A stretch of 64,000 nt of DNA, taken from JBEVJK01 sp963791325 (lineage in GTDB: Bacteria; Pseudomonadota; Alphaproteobacteria; Rhizobiales; Rhizobiaceae). Position 1 is the first letter of the stretch; each line of letters opens with the position of its first letter. Location: the NCBI GenBank assembly GCA_963791325.1, contig CAWBRU010000009.1:1-64000 (forward strand), given 5' to 3'. Below are positions 8,373-16,963 of this stretch, piece after piece. The notes under the pieces were generated by a model. It ran no database searches and was not told the origin of the DNA. It worked only from the letters and a program-made list of their open reading frames with translations. A program made the translations under genes and the position numbers.

Positions 8373-8387
8373 GTTCTTCGTATGTTC
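8373..8387 (+). promoter_or_regulatory. LexA (SOS) box, GTTC-N7-GTTC
   Basis: The direct repeat GTTC TTCGTAT GTTC is an exact match to the alphaproteobacterial LexA operator GTTC-N7-GTTC. It lies 7 bases before ATG 8394, in the dinB promoter region, so dinB is expected to be repressed by LexA and induced by DNA damage. The in-frame ATG at 8382 falls inside the box, which argues against it as the start. Confidence 0.8.
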
Positions 8388-8393
8388 TCATCG

Positions 8394-9710
8394 ATGGAGA
8401 TCCCTGTCAACGCGCCCGACGACGGTTTTTGCCGCGATTGCCTGACGCTGCAGCGCCCCGGCGCGATCCGCTGCCTGCGTTGCGGCAGCCCGCGCCTGGT
8501 GCGCCACGCCGAGCTTTACCGATTGACGCTGGCGCATGTCGATTGCGATGCTTTCTATGCCGCGATCGAGAAGCGCGACAACCCGGCGCTGAAGGATCGT
8601 CCGCTGATCATCGGGGGCGGCAAGCGCGGCGTCGTCTCGACCGCCTGCTACATCGCCCGCATCCATGGCGTACGTTCGGCGATGCCGATGTTCAAAGCCC
8701 TGGAGGCCTGCCCCCACGCGGTGGTGCTGGCGCCGGACATGGCCAAATATGTCCGCGTCGGACGCGAGGTGCGGGCGATGATGCAGGCGCTCACGCCGCT
8801 GGTCGAGCCGCTGTCGATCGACGAAGCCTTTCTCGACCTCGCCGGCACCGAGCGCCTGCATGGGGCGCCGCCGGCGGTGACGCTGGCCCGCTTTGCGCTC
8901 GCCGTGGAACGCGAGCTCGGCATCACCGTCTCGATCGGGCTCTCCTACTGCAAATTTCTCGCCAAGGTGGCGTCGGACCTTGTGAAGCCGCGCGGCTTTT
9001 CGGTGATCGGCGAGGCCGAGGCGGTCGGCTTCCTCGCCGCGCAGAAGGTGACGCTGATCTGGGGCGTGGGCAAGGCGTTCGCCGCGGAGCTCGAGCGCGA
9101 CGGCATCCGCACCATCGGTGCGCTGCAGCGGCTCGAACGGGGTGAGCTGATGCGCCGCTACGGCGCCATGGGCGAGCGGCTGTTTCATCTCTCCCGCGGC
9201 CGCGACGAGCGCCATGTCGAGCCGGACCAGGCGGCCCGCAGCATCTCGGCCGAAACCACTTTTGCCGGCGATCTTGCCGACCCGGCGGCGCTGGTGCCGG
9301 TCCTATACGAGCTCGCCCACAAGGTCTCGTCACGGCTGAAGCAGGCCGGGCTTGCCGGCAGGACGGTGGTGCTCAAGCTGAAAAGCCATGATTTCCGGCT
9401 GCGCAGCCGCCATCGCCGGCTCGCGCATCCGACGCGGCTGGCCGACCGGATCTTCGAGGCCGGCGCCCAGCTCCTCGCCAAGGAACTGGACGGCACCCGC
9501 TACCGGCTGCTCGGCATCGGCGTGGTCGACCTCGCCGACGGCGCGCTGGCCGATCCGCCCGACCTGGTCGATGGCCGCCTCGACAAGCGCGCCCGGGCCG
9601 AGGTCGCGGTCGACAGCCTGCGCGAGCGCTTCGGCCAGCGGGCGGTCGAGACGGGCTACACGTTCGGCAAAGGCGGCGCCGGAGCCGGAGCCAAGCGCCC
9701 GGCAGATTGA
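8394..9710 (+). CDS. dinB: DNA polymerase IV (Y-family translesion polymerase), 438 aa
   Basis: Pol IV copies past damaged DNA bases. An N-terminal zinc ribbon (Cys13, 16, 27, 30: CRDC and CLRC), common in alphaproteobacterial DinB, precedes the palm motif HVDCDAFYAAIE (metal Asp50). The catalytic LSIDEAF (Asp143-Glu144) follows, then the helix-hairpin-helix thumb (LIWGVGKAFAAEL) and the little finger domain. The start is set by a LexA box that overlaps the alternative ATG 8382. No strong ribosome site is visible, so an alternative start remains possible. It converges on dnaE with 28 bases between the stops. Confidence 0.93.
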   Translation: MEIPVNAPDDGFCRDCLTLQRPGAIRCLRCGSPRLVRHAELYRLTLAHVDCDAFYAAIEKRDNPALKDRPLIIGGGKRGVVSTACYIARIHGVRSAMPMFKALEACPHAVVLAPDMAKYVRVGREVRAMMQALTPLVEPLSIDEAFLDLAGTERLHGAPPAVTLARFALAVERELGITVSIGLSYCKFLAKVASDLVKPRGFSVIGEAEAVGFLAAQKVTLIWGVGKAFAAELERDGIRTIGALQRLERGELMRRYGAMGERLFHLSRGRDERHVEPDQAARSISAETTFAGDLADPAALVPVLYELAHKVSSRLKQAGLAGRTVVLKLKSHDFRLRSRHRRLAHPTRLADRIFEAGAQLLAKELDGTRYRLLGIGVVDLADGALADPPDLVDGRLDKRARAEVAVDSLRERFGQRAVETGYTFGKGGAGAGAKRPAD

Positions 9711-9738
9711 CCACCGCCGCGGCGCGGCGTGCTGCCGG

Positions 9739-12700
9739 TCAGACCAGCTCGACCTCGACGACCCCCGGCACCGCACGCATCGCCGATGCGATGGTCGGCG
9801 AGATGCGGTAGCGGTCGGGCAGCGCGACCTCGATCTCGCCGGCGCCCTCGCGGATCAGCACCAGGCTGACTTCGGCCTCGCCCTTGACCGTAAGCTGCGC
9901 CGCGACCGTGGCCAGCGGAGCGGCGTCGCGGACATAGATGCGCAGCGCCTTCTGCGCGCGGCTGGCCAGCTCGTCGAGCGCCTCGACCGTCTGAATGCGC
10001 AGGCTGATCCCTTCCGGCCGGTCCTCGGCGGCGACCGTGATCACCACCGAGCGGCCGGCCTCGAGCAGGTCGCGGTACTGGGCCAGCCCTTCGGAAAAGA
10101 CCACCGCCTCGTAGCCGCCAGAGGTGTCGGAAAGCTGGACCACGCCCATCTTGTTGCCGGTTCGGGTCTTGCGCTCCTGGCGCTGGGTGACGGTGCCGGC
10201 CAGCCGGCCCGCGCTTGCCCCGCGCTTCACCGCCAAGGCGAAATCGGCCCAGCTCTGGACCCGCATCTTGTCCAACGCCGCGCGGTATTCGTCGAGCGGG
10301 TGGGCCGAGAGGTAGAAGCCGACCGCCTGGAACTCGCGATGCAGCCGCTCGGCCGGCAGCCAGGCGTCGGCGGCGGGCAGCTCCAGCGCCGGCCGGCCCT
10401 CGCCGGCCGTGCCGAAAATGTCGGTCTGGCCGGACAGCGCGTTGGCCTGGGCGCGCTGGGCCATGCCGATCATCCGCTCGATGCCGGCCATCATCGCGGC
10501 GCGGTCGAAGCCGAAGCAGTCGAGCGCGCCGGCCGCCACCAGGCTTTCGAGCACCCGCTTGCCGGCGATCTTCGGGTCGATGCGCTCGCAGAAATCGCCG
10601 AGGCTCGAGAACTGCCGCTCGCGCCTGAGCGCGACGATGTGCTCGACGGCAGCCTCGCCCACCCCCTTGATCGCCGCCAGCGAGTAGAAGATGCGGTTGT
10701 CGCCGACCTCGAAATCGCGGAACGAGGTCGTCACCGAGGGCGCCACCACATCGATGCCGAGCCGCAGGGCATCGGCGCGGAAATCCGCGAGCTTGTCGGT
10801 GTTGGACATGTCGAGCGTCATCGAGGCGGCGAGGAACTCGACCGGATAATGCGCCTTCAGGTAAGCGGTCTGGTAGGAGACGATCGCGTAGGCGGCGGCA
10901 TGGCTCTTGTTGAAGCCGTAGTCGGCGAACTTGGCGAGCAGATCGAAGATGAAGTCGGCCTGCGGCTTGGCCACGCCGCGGTCGACGGCGCCGGAGACGA
11001 AGCGCTCGCGCTGCTGCGCCATCTCGGCGCGGATCTTCTTGCCCATCGCCCGGCGCAACAGGTCGGCTTCGCCGAGCGAATAGCCGGCGAGCTCCTGGGC
11101 GATCTGCATCACCTGCTCCTGATAGACGATCACGCCTTGGGTTTCGGCCATCAGGTGATCGATCTTGGCATGGATCGAGGTGATCTCCTCCTCGCGGTGC
11201 TTGCGGGCATTGTAGGTCGGAATGTTCTCCATCGGCCCCGGCCGGTAGAGTGCCACCAGCGCGATGATGTCCTCGATGCGGTCGGGACGCATGCCGATCA
11301 GCGCCTTGCGCATCCCCGCACTTTCCACCTGGAACACCCCGACCACCTCGCCGCGCGACAGCATGGCGTAGGTCTCGGCGTCGTCGAAGGGGATCGTGGC
11401 AAGGTCGATCGCCACGCCGCGGCGGCGGATCAGCCGCACCGCCCGGTCGAGCACGGTGAGCGTCTTCAAGCCGAGGAAGTCGAACTTCACCAGCCCGGCC
11501 TGCTCGACATATTTCATGTTGAACTGGGTGACCGGCATGTCGGAGCGCGGGTCGCGGTACATCGGCACGAGTTCCGACAGCGGCCGGTCGCCGATGACAA
11601 TGCCGGCGGCGTGGGTCGAGGCATGCCGGTAGAGGCCCTCGAGCTTCATCGCCATCGTCAAAAGCGTCTCGACGATCGGCTCCTTGGCCGCCTCCTCGGC
11701 GAAGCGCGGCTCGCCCTCGATCGCCTTGGCGAGCGACACCGGATTGGCCGGGTTCTGCGGCACCAGCTTGCACAGCCGGTCGACCTGCCCGTACGGCATC
11801 TGCAGCACGCGGCCGACGTCGCGCAGCACCGCGCGCGCCTGCAGCGTGCCGAAAGTGATGATCTGGCCGACCTGCTGGCGGCCGTATTTTTCCTGAACGT
11901 AGCGGATCACCTCCTCGCGCCGGTCCTGGCAGAAATCGATATCGAAGTCCGGCATCGACACCCGGTCGGGGTTGAGGAAGCGCTCGAACAGCAGCGAGAA
12001 GCGCAGCGGGTCGAGGTCGGTGATGGTGAGCGCATAGGCGACCAGCGAGCCGGCGCCCGAGCCGCGTCCCGGCCCGACCGGGATGTCGTGGGCCTTTGCC
12101 CATTTGATGAAGTCGGCGACGATCAGGAAATAGCCGGGATATTTCATCCGCGCGATGATGCCGAGCTCGTAGTCGAGCCGCGCGGCATAGTCTTCGGCGC
12201 TGTAGCCCGGCGTCAGCCCGCGGCTCGCCAGGCGCTCGGCCAGGCCCTCGCGCGCCTGGCGGGCGAGCTCGGCGGCCTCCGCTTCCTCGGCCGCCTCCTG
12301 GCCGGCGGCGTCGCGCGCGGCAAAGCGCGGCAGGATCGGCGCGCGGTTGCGCGGGAAGAACGAGACCCTGCGGGCGATCTCCAGCGTGTTGTCCAGCGCC
12401 TCCGGCAGATCGGCAAACAGCGCCGACATCTCGGCCTGGCTCTTGAGGTGGTGGTCCGGGGTCAGCCGGCGCCGGTCGTCTGAGGCGATCACCGCGCCTT
12501 CGGCGATCGCAATCAGTGCATCGTGCGCCTCGTAATCCTCGCGGGCCGGGAAGAAGGCTTCGTTGGTGGCGACCAAGGGCAGCTCGCAGCGGTAGGCGAG
12601 CCCGACCATCGCCGCCTCGATGCGCCGGCTATAGCCCTGCGGCCGCGACAGCTCGACATAGAGCCGGTCGCCGAACAGGGCCGAAAGGCGCGACAGCCGC

Positions 12701-13263
12701 GCTTCGGCGACCGCCGGATGGTCGCCCGCCAGGGCCGCGCCGACCGGGCCGCGCTCGCCGCCGGTCAGGCAGATCAGGCCCCCGCTCGCCCCGTCGAGCG
12801 CCGCCACCGGCAGATGGATGGCCTCGCCGGGCGGATTGCCGAGATAGAGCCGGCTGACCAGCCGGACAAGATTGCCATAGCCTTCTTCCGTCGCCGCCAA
12901 CAGCACCACCGGGCGCGTCTCCAGCCGGCCCTTGCGGCCATAGCTATGCTCGGCGCCGCCGGCCTCGGCCTCGAAGGTCAGATCGACCTGGCAACCGATG
13001 ATCGGCTGGACGCCGCTCTTCGCCGCCTTCTGGGCAAATTCGAGCGCCCCAAACAGATTGTTGGTGTCGGTCACCGCGATCGCCGGTGCGCCGTCGGCGA
13101 CCGCATGGTCGACGATCCGGGCGAGCGGCAGGGCGCCTTCGAGCAGCGAATAGGCGGAGTGCACGCGCAGGTGGACGAACGGGCGCAAATCGTGGTCGTC
13201 GGCGCCGTATTTCGCCGCTGCCTGAAACACAGGCGGTTCATTCGAAGAGGAAGAACTGTCCAT
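9739..13263 (-). CDS. dnaE: DNA polymerase III alpha subunit, 1174 aa
   Basis: This is the replicative polymerase subunit. It has an N-terminal PHP domain (VHLRVHSAYSLLEGAL from about residue 30), the polymerase core with GPGRGSGAGSLVAY (397-410), and the catalytic aspartates in PDFDIDFC (438-445). The finger motif YGFNKSHAAAYA, a helix-hairpin-helix, and an OB-fold region near 1000 (AGRLAGTVTQRQERKTRTGNKMG) follow. The length is normal for DnaE1, and there is no DnaQ exonuclease domain as in PolC. ATG 13263 follows a short Ser-rich N-terminus. The gene is monocistronic as far as seen and convergent with dinB. Confidence 0.96.
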   Translation of the reverse strand: MDSSSSSNEPPVFQAAAKYGADDHDLRPFVHLRVHSAYSLLEGALPLARIVDHAVADGAPAIAVTDTNNLFGALEFAQKAAKSGVQPIIGCQVDLTFEAEAGGAEHSYGRKGRLETRPVVLLAATEEGYGNLVRLVSRLYLGNPPGEAIHLPVAALDGASGGLICLTGGERGPVGAALAGDHPAVAEARLSRLSALFGDRLYVELSRPQGYSRRIEAAMVGLAYRCELPLVATNEAFFPAREDYEAHDALIAIAEGAVIASDDRRRLTPDHHLKSQAEMSALFADLPEALDNTLEIARRVSFFPRNRAPILPRFAARDAAGQEAAEEAEAAELARQAREGLAERLASRGLTPGYSAEDYAARLDYELGIIARMKYPGYFLIVADFIKWAKAHDIPVGPGRGSGAGSLVAYALTITDLDPLRFSLLFERFLNPDRVSMPDFDIDFCQDRREEVIRYVQEKYGRQQVGQIITFGTLQARAVLRDVGRVLQMPYGQVDRLCKLVPQNPANPVSLAKAIEGEPRFAEEAAKEPIVETLLTMAMKLEGLYRHASTHAAGIVIGDRPLSELVPMYRDPRSDMPVTQFNMKYVEQAGLVKFDFLGLKTLTVLDRAVRLIRRRGVAIDLATIPFDDAETYAMLSRGEVVGVFQVESAGMRKALIGMRPDRIEDIIALVALYRPGPMENIPTYNARKHREEEITSIHAKIDHLMAETQGVIVYQEQVMQIAQELAGYSLGEADLLRRAMGKKIRAEMAQQRERFVSGAVDRGVAKPQADFIFDLLAKFADYGFNKSHAAAYAIVSYQTAYLKAHYPVEFLAASMTLDMSNTDKLADFRADALRLGIDVVAPSVTTSFRDFEVGDNRIFYSLAAIKGVGEAAVEHIVALRRERQFSSLGDFCERIDPKIAGKRVLESLVAAGALDCFGFDRAAMMAGIERMIGMAQRAQANALSGQTDIFGTAGEGRPALELPAADAWLPAERLHREFQAVGFYLSAHPLDEYRAALDKMRVQSWADFALAVKRGASAGRLAGTVTQRQERKTRTGNKMGVVQLSDTSGGYEAVVFSEGLAQYRDLLEAGRSVVITVAAEDRPEGISLRIQTVEALDELASRAQKALRIYVRDAAPLATVAAQLTVKGEAEVSLVLIREGAGEIEVALPDRYRISPTIASAMRAVPGVVEVELV

Positions 13264-13381
13264 TCCGTCGCCGGCGCCTGCGGTCGGTTGCCTGAGGAGT
13301 CGTCCCGCCCAAGGTATGGGTCCGGCGGCTCGGATGCCAGCCCTCGTGCCGCCCTGGCCACAGCTTCCTGCCGACCGCCGC

Positions 13382-14254
13382 TCAGTGCGACAGCGACAGC
13401 ATCCAATTGAGCGTGCCGCGCCAGTCCGTCATGCGGATCGGTGTTCCATGCGTGCCGGTCTCGAACCGCACGAAGCGGACGGGATAGCCCGGCGCCTTCT
13501 CGCGGATCTGCCGGTAGAAAGCCTCCTGGCGGGCCGGGTCGAAGACGGTGTCATGGCTGCCCTGCGCCAGGAACATCGGCACCCTGCGGCGAAACGCCTG
13601 GCTCTTCAAGTAGTCGTCGTCCCAATGCGAGCCGAGCAGCAACAGCCCGCCGAGGCGGGCGACGGTCGCCGGGTCTTTGGCGAGCTCGTAGCAGAGCCCG
13701 CCACCCATCGAGCCGCAGGCGACGAACACCGGCGCCGCCGGCGAGGCTTGGCCGTAATGCGCAATCAGCGCGGCGATCTGCGCGGCGCCGTGCTCGCCGA
13801 AGTCGGAAAAATCCGGCGACAGATAGAGGCCGCCGGCCGCCGCCACGAGGTTCTTCACGCGGTTGAAGTTGCCGCCAAAGGTGAAATCGTCGACCCCCTG
13901 CTTGCGGCTGCCGCCCTGGCCATGCAGGTAGACGACGATCAGGCTGGCATTTGCCGTGCGGCCGACGGCGACATGGCTAACCGGCCCCGCTGCGGTCGCC
14001 AGCGTCAGGTCCTGCTGTTCCCGCCGCACCCCCAGCGACAGATATCTGGCTTTCACCCGCCGCTCCGGGATGTCGTCGCGGCGGTTGATGTCGCGCGCCT
14101 CGTTGTAGTCGACGACGAGAAAATCGCCGCCGTCGCCGCTGGAGAGAATGCCGGGATAGGCAAACAGCTGGTCCTTCTGAGCCGCCAGCGTCAGCGCGGC
14201 GGCCGCGCCGGCCCCGGCGAGGACCATCAGCAGGGCGATCACGAGGCGGGCCAC
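13382..14254 (-). CDS. Alpha/beta hydrolase, exported or membrane-anchored, 290 aa
   Basis: A hydrophobic N-terminus (residues 3-25) acts as a signal peptide or anchor. The protein has the alpha/beta hydrolase core: the oxyanion region VVYLHGQGGSRKQG, the nucleophile elbow CGSMGGG, an acid region (LAQGSHDTVFDP) and a late His (ETGTHGTP). The substrate is unknown. Its start directly follows the stop of the molybdopterin-binding fusion gene (no gap), so it is probably translated from the same mRNA, but no functional link to cofactor synthesis is evident. Confidence 0.75.
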   Translation of the reverse strand: MARLVIALLMVLAGAGAAAALTLAAQKDQLFAYPGILSSGDGGDFLVVDYNEARDINRRDDIPERRVKARYLSLGVRREQQDLTLATAAGPVSHVAVGRTANASLIVVYLHGQGGSRKQGVDDFTFGGNFNRVKNLVAAAGGLYLSPDFSDFGEHGAAQIAALIAHYGQASPAAPVFVACGSMGGGLCYELAKDPATVARLGGLLLLGSHWDDDYLKSQAFRRRVPMFLAQGSHDTVFDPARQEAFYRQIREKAPGYPVRFVRFETGTHGTPIRMTDWRGTLNWMLSLSH

Positions 14255-15871
14255 CTAGTGCTCGTCCTCCAGCACGCCGCCGGCGCGCCGAAGCGCTTCC
14301 GGCGTGTCGACATCGACGGCGGCGGCGGCGCCGATCTCGACGTCGACCACTGCCGTCTCGCCCGCTTCGACGAGGTGGCGGGCGCCGGTATCGCCCTCGA
14401 GCTGCGCCACGGCGGCAAACACCGCCCGCGGCAGGATCACCGGATTGCCGCGCCGGCCGTCATGGGTCGCCCGCACGATCGCAGTCCCCCCGGACGCGAC
14501 GAAGGCGGCGATCAGCCGGTCGAGGTCGGCGGCGGCGATGTCGGGCATGTCCCCCAGCACGACCAGCGCACCGTCGGCATCAGCCGGCAACGCGGCCACG
14601 CCGGTCTTCAGCGACGCCGCCAGGCCGCTGCCGTAATCGGGGTTGTCGGCGATCGTTACCGCCAGTCCGAACAGCGCGGCAGTCACCCGGTCGGCCTGGT
14701 GGCCGACCACCACCACGGTGCCGGCGGCCCGGCTGGCGAGGGTGCGCCCGACGGTGCGCCGGATCAGCGGCTCGCCGCCGAACAGCGCCAGGAGCTTGTT
14801 CGGCCCGCCCATGCGGCTCGACCGGCCGGCGGCGAGGACGACGGCATGGACGGCCGCGATACGCGCCGCGGGGACCCCATCGCGCGGCTGCGGCCGGCTC
14901 GGGATCTCCATCAAGAGACCGCCGACGCCCATGCCGGCAATGTCTTGTGCGCCGACCGGAATGCCGGCCGCCAGGCGGTCGAGCACCCAGTCGAAGCCAT
15001 TCTCCTTGACGCTTCGGGCGCAGCCCGGCGCGCCCAGCACCGGCTTGCCGGCGAGTGTTCCGAGCACCAAGAGATTGCCCGGGTCGACCGGCATCCCGGC
15101 CCTCAGCACGGTGCCGCCCGCGGCGGTGATGGCGGCCGGCACCACATCGGCGTCGTCGCTTACCGCCGACGCGCCGAACACCACGACCAGGTCGCTGTCG
15201 GGGATCAGCGCGGCAACCGCCTCGGCGACCGCCCGGGTCTCATGCGGCGGACGGCGCTCGCCGACGATCCGGCTTCCCGAGCGCGCCAGCCGCGCGGCGG
15301 TGACGCGCACCGTCTTGTCGAGCACGCTCGCCTTGACCCCGGGCAGCGTCGACTGCACCAGGCCGACCCGAAGCGGCCGGAACGGGTCGACCCGCAAGGC
15401 CTGCCCGGCCAGTGCCGCGGCGACGCCCTCATCGAGCACGCCGGCCGGCACTGCGAATGGGATGATCTTGACGGTGGCCACCATCTGCCCCGCCGCCACT
15501 GCCGCGTGGTGGGGCAAGGTCGCCAGCGTCAAGGCCGGATCGACGGCGTTGATCCTGTCGACGAGCGCTCTGTCGGCGCGGAACACGCCCGCCTGCCGGG
15601 CGTGCAGGTTGGCCCGCCCGGTGGCGGCGGGCCGGATCTCGATCCCGGCCGGCTGCAGCGCGCCGGCAAGCCGGGCCGCCGCCTCATCCTCGCCGACGTC
15701 GCCCGCCTCCAGGCGCGCCGCCACGACCTCGGCGACGCCGGCCGCAACGAGCGCGGCAATGTCGCCAGGGCCGAGACGCGCCGCCTTGCGCAGGCGCCGG
15801 CCCTCGACCTCCACCGCGTGCGCGAGGATCGCGCCCTCGGCGTCGGCAACGGGGAGCGGTCCGAACCTCAC
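14255..15871 (-). CDS. Molybdopterin-binding / MobA-like nucleotidyltransferase fusion, 538 aa
   Basis: Residues about 165-330 form a MoCF-type molybdopterin-binding domain (VVFGASAVSDDADVV; GAPGCARSVKENGFDW). From 343 a nucleotidyltransferase follows, with LAAGRSSRMGGPNKL (346-360) and VVLGDMPDI, like the MobA/MocA enzymes that add CMP or GMP to molybdenum cofactor. A cytosine-dinucleotide form of cofactor is the expected product for xanthine/CO-dehydrogenase-type enzymes. GTG 15871 overlaps the xdhC stop (GTGA), showing translational coupling. The same fused architecture is known in rhizobia next to xdhC. Which dinucleotide is made is inference. Confidence 0.85.
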   Translation of the reverse strand: MRFGPLPVADAEGAILAHAVEVEGRRLRKAARLGPGDIAALVAAGVAEVVAARLEAGDVGEDEAAARLAGALQPAGIEIRPAATGRANLHARQAGVFRADRALVDRINAVDPALTLATLPHHAAVAAGQMVATVKIIPFAVPAGVLDEGVAAALAGQALRVDPFRPLRVGLVQSTLPGVKASVLDKTVRVTAARLARSGSRIVGERRPPHETRAVAEAVAALIPDSDLVVVFGASAVSDDADVVPAAITAAGGTVLRAGMPVDPGNLLVLGTLAGKPVLGAPGCARSVKENGFDWVLDRLAAGIPVGAQDIAGMGVGGLLMEIPSRPQPRDGVPAARIAAVHAVVLAAGRSSRMGGPNKLLALFGGEPLIRRTVGRTLASRAAGTVVVVGHQADRVTAALFGLAVTIADNPDYGSGLAASLKTGVAALPADADGALVVLGDMPDIAAADLDRLIAAFVASGGTAIVRATHDGRRGNPVILPRAVFAAVAQLEGDTGARHLVEAGETAVVDVEIGAAAAVDVDTPEALRRAGGVLEDEH

Positions 15872-16581
15872 GCCGCTTCGCCCGCCAGCTGCTTGCGACC
15901 GCCGGAGCGGGAGCGCAGCGCCTGGATCAGCTCGGCCAGGATCGCCACGGCGATCTCGGCCGGATTGGCGGCGCCGATGTCGAGCCCGATCGGCGCGCGG
16001 ATCCTGGTGGCCAGCTCGGCGCTGGTGCCGGCCGCCGACAGCCGTTCGAGGCGCTTGGCGTGCGTCTTGCGGCTGCCCAGCGCCCCGACATAGAAGCAAC
16101 CGGCCTGAAGGGCCGCCGCCAGTGCAAAATCGTCGATCTTGGGGTCGTGGGTGAGCGCTGCGACCCCGGTATAGGCGTCGAGCGGCCGGCCGGAGAGCAC
16201 CTCCTGCGGCCACTCGGCATGGACGGCGACCTCGGGAAAGCGCTCTGCCGTGGCAAAGGCGGTGCGCGGGTCGATGATCTCCATCTCGAAGCCGGCAATT
16301 CTGGCCATCGGCGCCAGCGCCTGGCTGATGTGCACCGCGCCGATCACCACCAGGCGCGGCCGCGGCAGATAGACGTTCAGGAAGAAGCCGCGGCCATCGG
16401 CATCCGCGGATGCGGAGATCCCGGTGCGGAAGGCCTTGGCGATCGCCTCCCCGAGGGCGCCGGCAACGGTCTCCCCCTCGAGCACCACACGGTCGCGCGC
16501 CTCGGCGCTGTCGGTCACCAGCACAGCGGCCCGGCGGCCGCGCCGCGCCTCGTTGAGTTTCTTCAGGCTGAACGGATCCAT
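15868..16581 (-). CDS. XdhC-family maturation protein, Rossmann (C-terminal-type) domain, 237 aa
   Basis: XdhC proteins bind sulfurated molybdenum cofactor and insert it into xanthine-dehydrogenase-family enzymes. The protein carries the XdhC Rossmann domain: RLVVIGAVHISQALAPMARIAGFEMEIIDPR, the ALTHDPKID loop, FYVGALGSRKTHAKR and IGLDIGAANPAEIAVAILAEL. The N-terminal CoxI-type domain is encoded by the separate gene just upstream, with two bases between them, so the usual XdhC is split in two here. Downstream it overlaps the molybdopterin-binding fusion. Confidence 0.88.
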   Translation of the reverse strand: MDPFSLKKLNEARRGRRAAVLVTDSAEARDRVVLEGETVAGALGEAIAKAFRTGISASADADGRGFFLNVYLPRPRLVVIGAVHISQALAPMARIAGFEMEIIDPRTAFATAERFPEVAVHAEWPQEVLSGRPLDAYTGVAALTHDPKIDDFALAAALQAGCFYVGALGSRKTHAKRLERLSAAGTSAELATRIRAPIGLDIGAANPAEIAVAILAELIQALRSRSGGRKQLAGEAA

Positions 16582-16583
16582 GG

Positions 16584-16922
16584 TCAGCCCAGGCGTTCGA
16601 CATAGACCTTGATGCGGCCGCCGCAGGAGAGGCCGACCCGCCAGGCGGTTTCGTCGGCCACGCCGAACTCCAGCATTTTGGCCGTGCCCGTGTCGATCAC
16701 GTCGGCGGCCTCGGCGAGCACCGCCCCTTCGACGCAGCCGCCGGAGACGGAGCCCTGAAAATTGCCCTCGCCGTCGATCACCAGATGGCTGCCGACGGGG
16801 CGTGGCGCCGACCCCCAGGTTTCGACCACGGTGGCGATCGCCACGTTCCTGCCCTCGCCCATCCAGCGCTCGGCGATGAACAGCGGATCACGGCTCTCGT
16901 CCAACGTTCCTTCCACACTCAT
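16584..16922 (-). CDS. XdhC/CoxI N-terminal domain protein, 112 aa
   Basis: The sequence is the small N-terminal domain of XdhC/CoxI: ATVVETWGSAPRPVGSHLVI, GSVSGGCVEGAV and GLSCGGRIKVYVE, with two conserved cysteines thought to contact cofactor or sulfur. It begins at ATG 16922 behind GGAAGG. It lies 41 bases after the coxE-like gene and two bases before the gene for the Rossmann half. Together the pair should equal one XdhC protein. Confidence 0.85.
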   Translation of the reverse strand: MSVEGTLDESRDPLFIAERWMGEGRNVAIATVVETWGSAPRPVGSHLVIDGEGNFQGSVSGGCVEGAVLAEAADVIDTGTAKMLEFGVADETAWRVGLSCGGRIKVYVERLG

Positions 16923-16963
16923 CTCACACCTTCCTTGGCTGAGCGCTGCTTTTTTGGGTTATT

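Noticed and set aside
9388..12483. Very long plus-strand open frame (over 1000 codons) opposite dnaE
   Set aside because: It is an antisense shadow caused by GC-rich codon bias in dnaE; its translation has no domain and is low-complexity Arg/His/Ala-rich, while the minus strand encodes all DnaE motifs.
15872..16603. N-terminal extension of the molybdopterin-binding fusion through the xdhC region
   Set aside because: The extension is xdhC read in another frame. The GTG at 15871, overlapping the xdhC stop, gives a normal start for the known domain order.
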